Of a stretch of 64,000 bases of DNA, positions 36,424 to 45,158 are shown in pieces. The notes below the pieces were generated by a model. It was not told the DNA's origin and ran no database searches. It was given only the letters and a program-made list of their open reading frames with translations. Numbering within the stretch: position 1 is the first letter of the stretch; every line of letters starts with the position of its first letter. A program made the translations under genes and the position numbers. This stretch comes from Paracoccus sphaerophysae (GTDB lineage: Bacteria > Pseudomonadota > Alphaproteobacteria > Rhodobacterales > Rhodobacteraceae). The stretch is taken from assembly GCF_000763805.1 (NCBI RefSeq), contig NZ_JRKS01000002.1, positions 1 through 64,000 on the forward strand, in the 5' to 3' direction.

Positions 36424-37620
36424 TCACTCGCGCGTCAGCACCCGCATCTCGCCGCTGTCCAGCAGCAGCCGCACCGAACCGTCCGAGGCAACGGCCACGT
36501 CGCGGACCCGTTCGCCCTGCGGATAGCGGGCCTCGCCGGTGACCTTGCCGCCCTCCATGGTCAGCCGCACCAGCGCCTGCGCGACCATGCCGCCGACGAG
36601 GATGCTGCCCTTCCAGTCCGGGAACATCGCGCCGTCATAGAAGGCCATGCCCGAAGGGGCGATCACCGGGTCCCAGTAATAGACCGGCTGCTCCATCCCC
36701 TCTTTCGCCGAGATCCCCTCGTTCAGCGGCGCGCCGCCATAGGACTGGCCATACGAGATCACCGGCCAGCCATAGTTCTTGCCGGGCTCGATGCGGTTCA
36801 GCTCGTCGCCACCTTCGGGGCCATGCTCGATGGTCCACAACTGGCCGCTGGCATCCAGCGTCCCGGCCTGCACGTTGCGCACACCCTTGGCGTAGATCTC
36901 GGGCAGGCCCATGCCGGGATTGCCCGGGGCGGGGGCGCCGGTGGTGCCGTCGATATGGACGATCTTGCCCAGGGTGTTGTCGTCGGCCTGCGCGGTGTCG
37001 CGGATCGGCACGTCCGACCGTTCCCCCAGCGTCACGAAGATCCCGCCCTGGCCGTCCGGGACGATGCGGCTGCCGAAATGCTTGTCGCCGTCATAGGTGG
37101 GGGTCTGGCGGAAGATGACCTTCAGGTCCTCCAATGCCCGCCCATCCGCGGCCAGCGTGGCGGTGGCGACGGCGGTGTGATTGCCGCCCTCGACGGGTTC
37201 CGAGAAGCTGAGCCACAGACGGCGCGAGCTGGCGAAGTCGGGCGCGATCTGCACGTCCAGCAACCCGCCCTGCCCGGCCGAGGCGACCTTGGGCACGCCC
37301 GCGATCGGGTCGGACAACGACCCGTCGGCACCGACCATGCGCAGGCTGCCGCCGCGCTCGGTCACCAGCCAGCTGCCGTCGGGCAGTTCCGCCATCCCCC
37401 ACGGGTTCTGCAGCCCGGTGACCGCGGCGGTGGCCTTGATCGGGGTGTCGTCGGTGATGACGGGGGCGCGGGTCTGGCCCTCGAAGGCCGGGCTGAAATG
37501 TTCGACGTTCGGGGGCGCATCGTTGAAATCGGTGGCGCTTGCGGCCTGAGCGGCAGCGGCGCCCAAGGCCAGGGCGGCCGCCAGCGCGGTGCTGGACATG
37601 GCGTGGCGCAGAATGGTCAC
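36424..37620 (-). CDS. PQQ-dependent aldose sugar dehydrogenase (YliI/Asd type)
   Basis: A 398-residue soluble periplasmic quinoprotein with a signal peptide (about residues 1-26). It has a six-bladed beta-propeller typical of glucose/sorbosone dehydrogenases: LQNPWGMAELPDGSWLVTERGG near the start, GGLLDVQIAPDF, the active-site SRIVPDGQGGIFVTLGER and EHGPEGGDELN motifs, and NYGWPVISYG. It oxidises aldoses in the periplasm using PQQ. It converges with the DUF3775 gene and lies downstream of the saccharopine dehydrogenase pair on the same strand, with a 73-base gap. Confidence 0.9.
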   Translation of the reverse strand: MTILRHAMSSTALAAALALGAAAAQAASATDFNDAPPNVEHFSPAFEGQTRAPVITDDTPIKATAAVTGLQNPWGMAELPDGSWLVTERGGSLRMVGADGSLSDPIAGVPKVASAGQGGLLDVQIAPDFASSRRLWLSFSEPVEGGNHTAVATATLAADGRALEDLKVIFRQTPTYDGDKHFGSRIVPDGQGGIFVTLGERSDVPIRDTAQADDNTLGKIVHIDGTTGAPAPGNPGMGLPEIYAKGVRNVQAGTLDASGQLWTIEHGPEGGDELNRIEPGKNYGWPVISYGQSYGGAPLNEGISAKEGMEQPVYYWDPVIAPSGMAFYDGAMFPDWKGSILVGGMVAQALVRLTMEGGKVTGEARYPQGERVRDVAVASDGSVRLLLDSGEMRVLTRE

Positions 37621-37693
37621 AGCGTGAAGCTCCTGGGTGAATGTCCAGGAGAAACCGTCCCGAACCCTCTGCGGTTCCGCACCGCGTCGGATG

Positions 37694-38836
37694 TCAGGCC
37701 GCCGAGAGGTGGTTCACCTTGGCCATGTGATCGGCGATCTCGCCCACCTCGACCAGCCACTTGCCGACCAGCTCGGGGTCCTCGGGCGCGGCGTGGACGC
37801 CGGGCGGGAATGCGCCGCGCAGCACCGATTCCACCGCCATCGCCACGGGGATCGACACCAGCTGCGCCATCGCGCTGCCCTGGTCGTTGCCCTGCGCGTC
37901 CAGCACCCATTCGCGGTCATAGACCGCCGCGCCGTCGCGTTCCGCGGCCAGCCGCACGAACAGCACCACGCGGTCGGGCTCGCCCTTGGCATAGGCGTGC
38001 TGGTCCCAGAACCCCTCGGCCATCTCGCGCAGGCGCACGTCGCCCTCGGGGCCGACCAGCCCCTCGACCTCGGCGAACACCTCGGACCATGCCTCGGACC
38101 AGCCCTTCAGCCGGATGGTGCCGCGAACGAAATCCTGCAGCGTCCAGTCGCGGTCGAAATTGTACTGGTCGATGAAGGCGGTGGAATCGCGGTTCGGATA
38201 GACCTCGAAGCGTTCCGGCACCGGCAGCGGCGCGTCATAGGGGTCGATGGCATGCCACGGCCGCTCGACGACGCGTTCCTCGCCGCCCCGGATCGACCTG
38301 GACGGAGAGCGCAGCGCCCGCAGCACCCCCAGCGGCGACCACGAGAACTTGTAGCGGAACGGGTTGGGGTGTTTCGGGATGCCGCCGCAATAGCTGGTAA
38401 AGCTGATCCGGTCGCCCTTCTGGGCGCAGTGGCGGTAATCGGCGACCAGCTCGTGCGCCATCAGGTGGTCGATGCCGGGGTCGAGCCCGACCTCGTTCAC
38501 CAGCGCGACGCCGGCATCGACGGCGGCCTGTTCCAGCGCCGCCATCTCGGGCGAGATGTAGGACGAGCTGACGAAATGCGCCCGCTTTTCCACGCACATC
38601 CGGGCCAGAGCCGGATGCTGGTCGGCGGGCAGCATCGACACCACCACGTCGCCCGCGGCGACCGCCCCGGTCAGCGCCGGCAGGGAATAGGCGCGGATGT
38701 CGCCGGTCAGGTCGCCCACCGCCTCGCGCGCCTTGTCGACGGTGCGGTTCCACACCGCGACCGGCGTGTCCCCCGCCAGCAGCCGCCGCAGCCCGGGGAT
38801 CGCGGACAGTCCGGTTCCGACCCAGTGGATGGTCAT
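37694..38836 (-). CDS. Saccharopine dehydrogenase, glutamate-forming type
   Basis: A 380-residue enzyme resembling saccharopine dehydrogenase (LYS9-like). The N-terminal Rossmann motif reads WVGTGLSAIPGLRRLL (a lightly altered GxGxxG), then VVVSMLPADQHPALA and NEVGLDPGIDHLMA, which are diagnostic for the saccharopine reductase/dehydrogenase family. It would split saccharopine to glutamate and aminoadipate semialdehyde. The ATG overlaps the stop of the upstream partner (ATGA), so both steps of the pathway are coupled. Confidence 0.88.
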   Translation of the reverse strand: MTIHWVGTGLSAIPGLRRLLAGDTPVAVWNRTVDKAREAVGDLTGDIRAYSLPALTGAVAAGDVVVSMLPADQHPALARMCVEKRAHFVSSSYISPEMAALEQAAVDAGVALVNEVGLDPGIDHLMAHELVADYRHCAQKGDRISFTSYCGGIPKHPNPFRYKFSWSPLGVLRALRSPSRSIRGGEERVVERPWHAIDPYDAPLPVPERFEVYPNRDSTAFIDQYNFDRDWTLQDFVRGTIRLKGWSEAWSEVFAEVEGLVGPEGDVRLREMAEGFWDQHAYAKGEPDRVVLFVRLAAERDGAAVYDREWVLDAQGNDQGSAMAQLVSIPVAMAVESVLRGAFPPGVHAAPEDPELVGKWLVEVGEIADHMAKVNHLSAA

Positions 38837-39894
38837 GGCTCAAGCCCTTTCGCGTGGGTGTCATAGATGGCCGCGGCCCGGCCCCAGGGACCGGTGTCGA
38901 TCGCGTCCAGCCGTTGCAGCACCGGCAGCAGCTGCGCGGCATAGTCGATGCTGGATTCCCGCGGCAGCATCGAGGGCAGGTTGTCGATCGCCGTCACGTC
39001 CAATGGCGGGTTCTCGGCCACCCGCAGCGCCGGTTCGGCCCAGGTCGTGGTGCGGTCATAGACCTTGACCGGGGAAAAGGCGCTGGTCGGATCGCAGGCG
39101 ATGTCGCCGATCACGGTCAGGGCTCGGCCGGGGTTCCTGGCGCTTTCGGGGACGAAGACCGGCGCGCCGGGCTGGGCGAGGATGCAGTTGAGGAATATCT
39201 CGTGCAGCAGGATCTCGGGGAACGGCCCGCCATGCGCGGTTTCCGCCATGTCCCATTTCGTCACCCGAACGCCCATTTCGGCGCACAGATCCGCGGCGCC
39301 GGTGCCGACCCGGCCCTTGGCGCCGATGACGATCGCCCGCGGCCGCAGCCGGCCGGTGGCGTCCAGGTCGGCCCGCAGTTCCGAGGCCAGCGCCTCCTTC
39401 CCCGGATAGGGGACGACCGGCCCGCAGATGCCCCCGCGCTGCTGCGCCGCCCAGCATTTCAGCGCCACCGCGGCGCCCGCATAGCCGGCCCAATAGCCGA
39501 ACGCCGCCAGCCGCCTTCCGTCATCGTCCAGCAGGTATTCCAGATCATACAGCCGCCCGCCCCCCTTCTGGAAGCGACGCAGCAGCACCTGCCCGGCGGG
39601 CTGGCCCTTGAAGGCGTGGCCGAACATGATGTGGCGGTGCGGCAGGGCGGTCCCGTCCTCGGGCAGCTCCTTGAGGCCGAAGATGATGGCGTCGGACGGC
39701 GCCTCGGGCCACGAGCCCTCGGGCGCGATGACGGCGCCGGCGGCGCGATAGTCCTCGGTCGGGATGATCCGGCGCGGGCTGTCCTCGACCGTGACCTTGA
39801 AGCCGCGGCGGATCAGGTCGCGGACGCCGTCGGGGGTGATGCCGACCCGGTCCTCGTTGGGGCGGCTTTCCGCCCGAACCCACAGTTGCGTCAT
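38833..39894 (-). CDS. Saccharopine dehydrogenase, lysine-forming type
   Basis: A 353-residue enzyme resembling the NAD+, L-lysine-forming saccharopine dehydrogenase (LYS1). The N-terminal alanine dehydrogenase-like domain begins LWVRAESRPNEDRVGITPDGV, followed by FGLKELPEDGTALPHRHIMFGHAFKGQ and a Rossmann-type segment with IGAKGRVGTGA. In lysine catabolism it condenses lysine with 2-oxoglutarate to saccharopine, working against its yeast direction. It overlaps the glutamate-forming partner by four bases. The unfused pair is the bacterial counterpart of the plant/animal LKR-SDH fusion. Direction of flux is inferred. Confidence 0.88.
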   Translation of the reverse strand: MTQLWVRAESRPNEDRVGITPDGVRDLIRRGFKVTVEDSPRRIIPTEDYRAAGAVIAPEGSWPEAPSDAIIFGLKELPEDGTALPHRHIMFGHAFKGQPAGQVLLRRFQKGGGRLYDLEYLLDDDGRRLAAFGYWAGYAGAAVALKCWAAQQRGGICGPVVPYPGKEALASELRADLDATGRLRPRAIVIGAKGRVGTGAADLCAEMGVRVTKWDMAETAHGGPFPEILLHEIFLNCILAQPGAPVFVPESARNPGRALTVIGDIACDPTSAFSPVKVYDRTTTWAEPALRVAENPPLDVTAIDNLPSMLPRESSIDYAAQLLPVLQRLDAIDTGPWGRAAAIYDTHAKGLEP

Positions 39895-39954
39895 TCGACC
39901 CCTCCGGCTGTCTCTCGCGCGACTCCCCCCGACCGGGGAGGGCGTGTGATCCCC

Positions 39955-40785
39955 TTACGGAAACGCCGTTGCCCGGTCCAGAGCGACCCGCCGCGCGCCC
40001 CGGAACGGGCCCTCGCCCGCGGCGTCGATGCGGGCGACGGCCTCGGCGATGCCTTCCGTGATCACGGCCATCCGAAAGGCGGTGGCATGGACCATCGTCT
40101 GCGCATCCAGCGCAATGGCCACGTGCCCCGGCCAGAACAGCAGGTCATTGCGGCGGATGTCGGGGACCTCGGGGAGGGCGGCCTGCTGCAGGTCGGAATC
40201 GCCGGGGATCGTCACCCCGCAGGCCGCAAAGGCCGCCTGCGCCAGACCGGAACAGTCGATCCCGCCGCGTGAATTGCCGCCCCACAGATAGGGCGTCCCC
40301 AGCAGCGACAGCGCCACCGCGGCGGGATCGGGGGCGGGCGTTTCCGAGATATGCTGGACCGGGACGAACTGACCGGAGACAAGCCGCGCGAAGCCCCCGT
40401 CGATGCCGGCGACCGACAGCCGCGACCCCAGCGAGAGGCTGGAGATCTCGTGCTCCTTCATCGTCGCCCTGGGGTACAGATGCGTCGCCGGCGCGCTGAT
40501 GCGGTGGGTGATCGCGGGCATCTCGGCCGACAGCGCGGCCATCGGGACCCAGCCGCAATAACCGTCCGCCGCGGCCTGCACGAAGGCCCGATCGTGGCGG
40601 CGCTCGATCACCGTCACGTCGGCGCCGAACAGCAGCTGTCGGTCGCGGCACCCGTCGGGCTCGCGGTCCAGGTCGACCAGCGGCAGCACGACCCGCATCG
40701 GCGTGCCGTCCGTGATCACAGGGCGGTCGACGCTGCTGCCGCGCAGCGCCACGCGGTCGGTCGCGGGTGTCAGCCGCCGATCCAT
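39955..40785 (-). CDS. NlpC/P60 cell-wall peptidase with SH3-type N-domain
   Basis: A 276-residue peptidase. The C-terminal NlpC/P60 domain has the catalytic cysteine in GGIDCSGLAQAAF and the histidine in WPGHVAIAL; the N-terminal 130 residues form SH3-like repeats (FVQAAADGYCGWVPMAAL). No signal peptide is obvious, as in the group often labelled dipeptidyl-peptidase 6 that cleaves gamma-D-Glu-dipeptides from recycled murein. It overlaps by one base the M17 aminopeptidase gene upstream, suggesting joint degradation of peptides. Confidence 0.88.
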   Translation of the reverse strand: MDRRLTPATDRVALRGSSVDRPVITDGTPMRVVLPLVDLDREPDGCRDRQLLFGADVTVIERRHDRAFVQAAADGYCGWVPMAALSAEMPAITHRISAPATHLYPRATMKEHEISSLSLGSRLSVAGIDGGFARLVSGQFVPVQHISETPAPDPAAVALSLLGTPYLWGGNSRGGIDCSGLAQAAFAACGVTIPGDSDLQQAALPEVPDIRRNDLLFWPGHVAIALDAQTMVHATAFRMAVITEGIAEAVARIDAAGEGPFRGARRVALDRATAFP

Positions 40786-42182
40786 CAGGCGACGCCGGTC
40801 AGCGCCGGAAGGGCATGCAGGATCGCCCGCATCCCCTGACCGACCCCGCCCTTGGGCCGCCCCGGCGCGGCGCTGGGCTGCCAGCCATAGATGTCGAAAT
40901 GCACATAGGTGCCGGCGCCTTCGGTGAACCGCCGCAGGAACAGCGCCGCGGTAATCGCCCCGGCGAACCCGCCCGAGGGCGCGTTGTCCAGATCGGCGAT
41001 GGCCGGCTCGATCATCGCCTCATAGGGTTCCCAGAACGGCATCCGCCAGATCGGGTCGGCGTGATCGCGGCCGGCGCAGAACAGCGCCTCGGCGGCGGCG
41101 TCGTGATCACAGAAGAACGGCGGCAGGTCCGGCCCCAGCGCCACCCGCGCCGCGCCGGTCAGCGTTGCCATGCTGATCAGCAGCGCCGGCTGCGCCTCGG
41201 CGGCATACGCCAGCGCATCGGCCAGCACCAGCCGGCCCTCGGCGTCGGTGTTGTTGACCTCGACGCTCAGCCCTTTGCGGCTGGCCAGCACGTCGCCGGG
41301 GCGGAAGCTGTCCGGCCCAACGGCGTTTTCCACCGCCGGGATCAGCACCCGCAGCCCGCCGGCGCGTCCCAACCTTGCCAAGGTCTCGGCCAGCCCCAGA
41401 ACGTTCGCGGCGCCGCCCATGTCCTTCTTCATGATCAGCATCGAGGCCGAGGGCTTGATGTCCAGCCCCCCGGTGTCGAAGCACACCCCCTTGCCGACCA
41501 AGGTCACCGCGGGCCCCTCGCCCGGAAAGCGCAGGTCGATCAGCCGCGGTGCCCGCCCCGACCCGGCGGCCCGGCCCACGGCGGCGATCATCGGGAAGCC
41601 CTCGACCAGCGCGTCGCCCGTGATCACATCGACCGAGGCGCCGTGCCGCGCCGCCAGATCACGCGCCGCCTCCTCCAGCTCGGCCGGTCCCAGGTCGCTG
41701 GCGGGGGTGTTGATCAGGTCGCGGGCCAGATACTCGCCGGCGGCCATCGCCAGCACCGCGTCGCGGTCCACGCCCTCGGGGCAGACCAGCCGCGCCCTGG
41801 GCGGCTCGGCGGTCTTGTAGCGGCCAAAGCGGTACTGCGCGAACAGCCACCCCAGCGCGCCGTGGGCCATGTCATAGCCCGCCGGCGCCCCGGCGATGCG
41901 CCACGCCCCCTCGGGCAGCGCCTCGGCGGCGCGGGCCAGCGCGAACCGCTCGCGCGCCGGACGATCCGCCGGCGTCGCGGGCCGTCCGACCCCGAACAGC
42001 GCCCAGCTGACGCCGCCCTCGCCGGGCAGCAGGCACAGCTGCCCCGGCCGGCCGGCGAATCCGGTGGCCGCGGCGAAGCCGCTGTCCACGCCTTCGGGCC
42101 AGACCGGCCCGTCCTCGCCCTGCGGCACCAGCCACAGCGGGCGGGCGGCGGCATCGGCTGGGGCGAATTCTGGCTCGGTCAT
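40785..42182 (-). CDS. M17 leucyl aminopeptidase family protein
   Basis: A 465-residue cytosolic metallo-aminopeptidase. The catalytic region reads VGKGVCFDTGGLDIKPS, with the lysine in the MLIMKKDMGGAA segment, and the family signature NTDAEGR is intact. The N-terminal domain is shorter and more divergent than in E. coli PepA. I took ATG 42182, which has GGAG six bases upstream, over ATG 42194. It overlaps the NlpC/P60 gene by one base. It removes N-terminal residues from peptides, here perhaps murein-derived ones. Confidence 0.88.
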   Translation of the reverse strand: MTEPEFAPADAAARPLWLVPQGEDGPVWPEGVDSGFAAATGFAGRPGQLCLLPGEGGVSWALFGVGRPATPADRPARERFALARAAEALPEGAWRIAGAPAGYDMAHGALGWLFAQYRFGRYKTAEPPRARLVCPEGVDRDAVLAMAAGEYLARDLINTPASDLGPAELEEAARDLAARHGASVDVITGDALVEGFPMIAAVGRAAGSGRAPRLIDLRFPGEGPAVTLVGKGVCFDTGGLDIKPSASMLIMKKDMGGAANVLGLAETLARLGRAGGLRVLIPAVENAVGPDSFRPGDVLASRKGLSVEVNNTDAEGRLVLADALAYAAEAQPALLISMATLTGAARVALGPDLPPFFCDHDAAAEALFCAGRDHADPIWRMPFWEPYEAMIEPAIADLDNAPSGGFAGAITAALFLRRFTEGAGTYVHFDIYGWQPSAAPGRPKGGVGQGMRAILHALPALTGVA

Positions 42183-42228
42183 CGGCAGCTCCATCTCGTT
42201 CGGGCGGTCGCAAATATCCCGCGGGGGC

Positions 42229-42249
42229 GCGGGGGCGCGAAGCCCCCGC
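42229..42249. repeat. GC-rich hairpin in the asd leader
   Basis: An 8-bp perfect inverted repeat (GCGGGGGC / GCCCCCGC) with a GCGAA loop lies in the region between the M17 gene and asd. Similar GC hairpins are frequent between Rhodobacterales genes. It may be a dispersed repeat remnant or a mRNA structure. No regulatory function can be assigned. Confidence 0.45.
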
Positions 42250-42325
42250 CTGCGGCAGAACTCCTGTTCACTTTCCCCGGCGTTTCCGCTATGCGCACGC
42301 GGCTGAAAGCGAAAGGATTCCCCAG

Positions 42326-43348
42326 ATGGGTTACAAGGTCGTCGTCGCGGGCGCCACGGGGAACGTGGGCCGCGAAATGCTGAACATCCTGGCCGAGCGC
42401 CAGTTTCCTGCCGATGAGGTCGTGGCTCTGGCGTCCCGCCGGAGCCTTGGCACCGAGGTCAGCTATGGCGACAAGACCCTGAAGACCAAGGACATCGAGG
42501 GCTTCGACTTCACCGGCTACGACATCGCGCTGTTCGCCATCGGGTCCGAGCCGACCAGGAAATACGCCCCCATCGCGGCGTCGCAGGGCTGCGTGGTGAT
42601 CGATAACAGCTCGCTCTACCGCTACGACCCGCTGATCCCGCTGATCGTCCCCGAGGTGAACCCGGACGCGGTCGAGGGCTATGCCAAGAAGAACATCATC
42701 GCCAACCCCAACTGCTCGACCGCGCAGATGGTGGTGGCGCTGAAGCCGCTGCACGACCGGGCGCGGATCAAGCGGGTGGTGGTGTCGACCTACCAGTCCG
42801 TCTCTGGCGCCGGGAAAGAGGGCATGGACGAGCTGTGGGACCAGACCAAGGCGGTCTACAACCCGACCTCGGACGTGCCCCCGAAGAAGTTCCAGAAGCA
42901 GATCGCCTTCAACGTCATTCCCCAGATCGACGTCTTCATGGAAGACGGCCAGACCAAGGAGGAATGGAAGATGGTCGCCGAGACCAAGAAGATCATGGAC
43001 CCGTCCATCAAGGTCACCGCGACCTGCGTGCGGGTACCGGTCTTCGTCGGCCATTCCGAGGCGATTAACGTCGAGTTCGAGGATTTCCTGGACGAGGACG
43101 AGGCCCGCGACATCCTGCGCGAGGCGCCGGGCCTGATGGTCGTCGACAAGCGCGAACCCGGCGGCTACGTCACCCCGATCGAGTGCGTGGGCGACTATGC
43201 CACCTTCGTCAGCCGCATCCGCCAGGATCCCACAGTCGAGAACGGCCTGAACCTGTGGTGCGTCAGCGACAACCTGCGCAAGGGCGCGGCGCTGAACGCG
43301 GTGCAGATCGCGGAACTGCTGGGCAATCGGGTGCTCAAGAAGGGCTGA
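42326..43348 (+). CDS. asd: Aspartate-semialdehyde dehydrogenase
   Basis: A 340-residue enzyme that reduces aspartyl phosphate to the semialdehyde, the branch point to lysine/diaminopimelate, threonine and methionine. The NADP motif VAGATGNVGREML is at residues 7-19, the catalytic Cys130 in NPNCSTAQ, and the substrate-binding histidine in VGHSEA. AAAGGATT precedes ATG 42326. It is monocistronic and ends at a strong intrinsic terminator. It is divergent from the M17 aminopeptidase gene. Confidence 0.96.
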   Translation: MGYKVVVAGATGNVGREMLNILAERQFPADEVVALASRRSLGTEVSYGDKTLKTKDIEGFDFTGYDIALFAIGSEPTRKYAPIAASQGCVVIDNSSLYRYDPLIPLIVPEVNPDAVEGYAKKNIIANPNCSTAQMVVALKPLHDRARIKRVVVSTYQSVSGAGKEGMDELWDQTKAVYNPTSDVPPKKFQKQIAFNVIPQIDVFMEDGQTKEEWKMVAETKKIMDPSIKVTATCVRVPVFVGHSEAINVEFEDFLDEDEARDILREAPGLMVVDKREPGGYVTPIECVGDYATFVSRIRQDPTVENGLNLWCVSDNLRKGAALNAVQIAELLGNRVLKKG

Positions 43349-43374
43349 TCGCCCCCGCCCGCCCGCAAAGATGT

Positions 43375-43405
43375 GAGAGCGCCCCTGCGGGCGCTCTCTT
43401 GCTTT
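43375..43405 (+). terminator. Intrinsic terminator of asd
   Basis: A perfect 10-bp stem (GAGAGCGCCC / GGGCGCTCTC) with a CTGC loop at 43375-43398, followed by TTGCTTT. It lies 26 bases after the asd stop and is a good rho-independent terminator. Confidence 0.85.
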
Positions 43406-43461
43406 ATGATCGGCTCCGGCGGACCTTGGGCGCGAGGAACCGCCACCCGAGGACCACCCCC

Positions 43462-45093
43462 ATGCGCCCCATGCTTCTGCCGCTGCTGGCCGCGACGCTG
43501 ATCGGCTCTCCGGTCTGGGCCGAGCGGCTGTTCTCGCCCGCGCCGGTGCGGGCGGTGACGCTGTATCCCGACGGGGCCACCGTCACCCGCAGCCTGCGCA
43601 TCGACGGCGCGCCGGGGGTGCATGAGCTGGTCGTGACCGACCTGCCGCCGGGCATCGACGCGGCTTCGCTGCGGGTGGCGGCGACGGGCGCGCGGATCGG
43701 TACCGTCGCGCTGCAGCGCGACCGCGCGCTGCCGGGCGAGGACATGGAAAGCGACGCCGTCAAGGCCGCGCGCGAGGAACTGCAGCGGCTCGAGGCCGCC
43801 TTGCGCGACCGCGACGCCCGCGTCGCCGCGATCCGGGCGCGGGCGCAGGCGGCCGAAGATACCGTCGCCTTCCTGCGCGCGCTGGGGCAGTCCGACAACG
43901 CCACCTCGGGCGACGTCAACGCGCTGGCCGACAACGTCGCCGCCCGGCTCACCGCCGCCCGGCGCGAGATGATCGCCGCCGAGACCGAGGCCAAGGCCGC
44001 CGAGGTCGGGCGCGAGCAGGATGTCGAGGCGGTGGACCGCGCCCGCGCCGCGCTGGCCGCGCTGCAATCCCCCGACAACCCCCCGGCGGCGCTGGTCATC
44101 AGCCTGCAGACCCAGGGCCCGGCCGAGATCTCGATCACCAGCCAGACCGCCGAGGCGAGTTGGGCGCCCGCCTACGACCTGCGGCTCAGCCGAGCCGCCC
44201 GGGCGATCACGCTGGATCGCGGTCTGATGGTGGCGCAATCTACCGGCGAGGACTGGACCGACGCGGCGCTGACCCTGTCCACGGCACGGCCCTCGGGGCA
44301 GGTCGCGGCGTCCGGGGTGGACCCGTGGTTCCCGCGCATCGAGGAGCAGGTGGTCTATGATGCCGCCGCGGCCCCCGCGGCGCCCGTGGCGATGGCCGAA
44401 CGCAGCCGCGCGATGGTCGAGGTCGCGCCGGTGGTCCTCGGCGGCGGCGTCGGCAATGCCGAACTGTCCGCGATCGGGACCACGGTGGTCTATCGCTATC
44501 CGACACCGGTCACGATCCGCACCGGCGCCGACGCCGTGCGGCTAGGCATGGACAGCCAGACGATCCGGGTCGAGGTCATGGCCGAGGCCGTGCCGCTGCA
44601 TGACGACAGCGCCTATCTGCGGGCCGAGGGCACCAACACCCTGCCCGACGTGATCCTGCCCGGTTCGGCGACGCTGTTCGCCGATGGCGCGATGGTCGGC
44701 CAGACCCAGCTGCCGCTGATCGCCGCCGGCGACCGGCTGGAACTGGGCTTTGGCCGCATCGACGGGATGCGCGTGGAACGCCGCGTGCCCGAACAGACCG
44801 AGGGCGAACGCGGCCTGATCCGCTCCTTGAATCAGCGGGTCGAGGTGGCGACGCTGCGGGTCGAGAACCTGACCGCCGAGGCGTGGCCGCTGCGGGTGGT
44901 CGACCGGGTGCCGGTGTCCACCCAGGACGACCTGGTCGTGGACTGGTCGGCCCAGCCGGCGCCGACCGAGACCGACCCCGACGGCGAACGCGGCGTACTG
45001 GTCTGGCGCACCGAGATCGCGCCGAAATCGGTGCACGAGATCACCCTCACCACCCGGATGCGCTGGCCCGAGGGCAAGGTGCTGTTCGACTGA
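43462..45093 (+). CDS. DUF4139/DUF4140 protein (MuiA-like)
   Basis: A 543-residue secreted protein with a signal peptide (about residues 1-20, SPVWAE). The N-terminal DUF4140 domain includes RAVTLYPDGATVTRSLRI. A long alpha-helical segment around residues 95-200 (EELQRLEAALRDRDARVAAI) may form a coiled coil, and the DUF4139 domain follows. Proteins of this family are labelled mucoidy inhibitor MuiA in some databases, but their function is unclear. GAGGA precedes ATG 43462. It stands between asd and the nag genes with no clear operon link. Confidence 0.82.
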   Translation: MRPMLLPLLAATLIGSPVWAERLFSPAPVRAVTLYPDGATVTRSLRIDGAPGVHELVVTDLPPGIDAASLRVAATGARIGTVALQRDRALPGEDMESDAVKAAREELQRLEAALRDRDARVAAIRARAQAAEDTVAFLRALGQSDNATSGDVNALADNVAARLTAARREMIAAETEAKAAEVGREQDVEAVDRARAALAALQSPDNPPAALVISLQTQGPAEISITSQTAEASWAPAYDLRLSRAARAITLDRGLMVAQSTGEDWTDAALTLSTARPSGQVAASGVDPWFPRIEEQVVYDAAAAPAAPVAMAERSRAMVEVAPVVLGGGVGNAELSAIGTTVVYRYPTPVTIRTGADAVRLGMDSQTIRVEVMAEAVPLHDDSAYLRAEGTNTLPDVILPGSATLFADGAMVGQTQLPLIAAGDRLELGFGRIDGMRVERRVPEQTEGERGLIRSLNQRVEVATLRVENLTAEAWPLRVVDRVPVSTQDDLVVDWSAQPAPTETDPDGERGVLVWRTEIAPKSVHEITLTTRMRWPEGKVLFD

Positions 45094-45158
45094 CGGCATT
45101 TGGCAAGCCGCGCCGGGCAGGCTACAGGGGCAGCGGAACCCCTAGGGAAGGCGCGGGC

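Noticed and set aside
39923-39940. Inverted repeat CTCCCC/GGGGAG upstream of the NlpC/P60 stop as a terminator
   Set aside because: Only six pairs, no T-tract in either direction, and several C/G runs nearby make alternative pairings equally likely.
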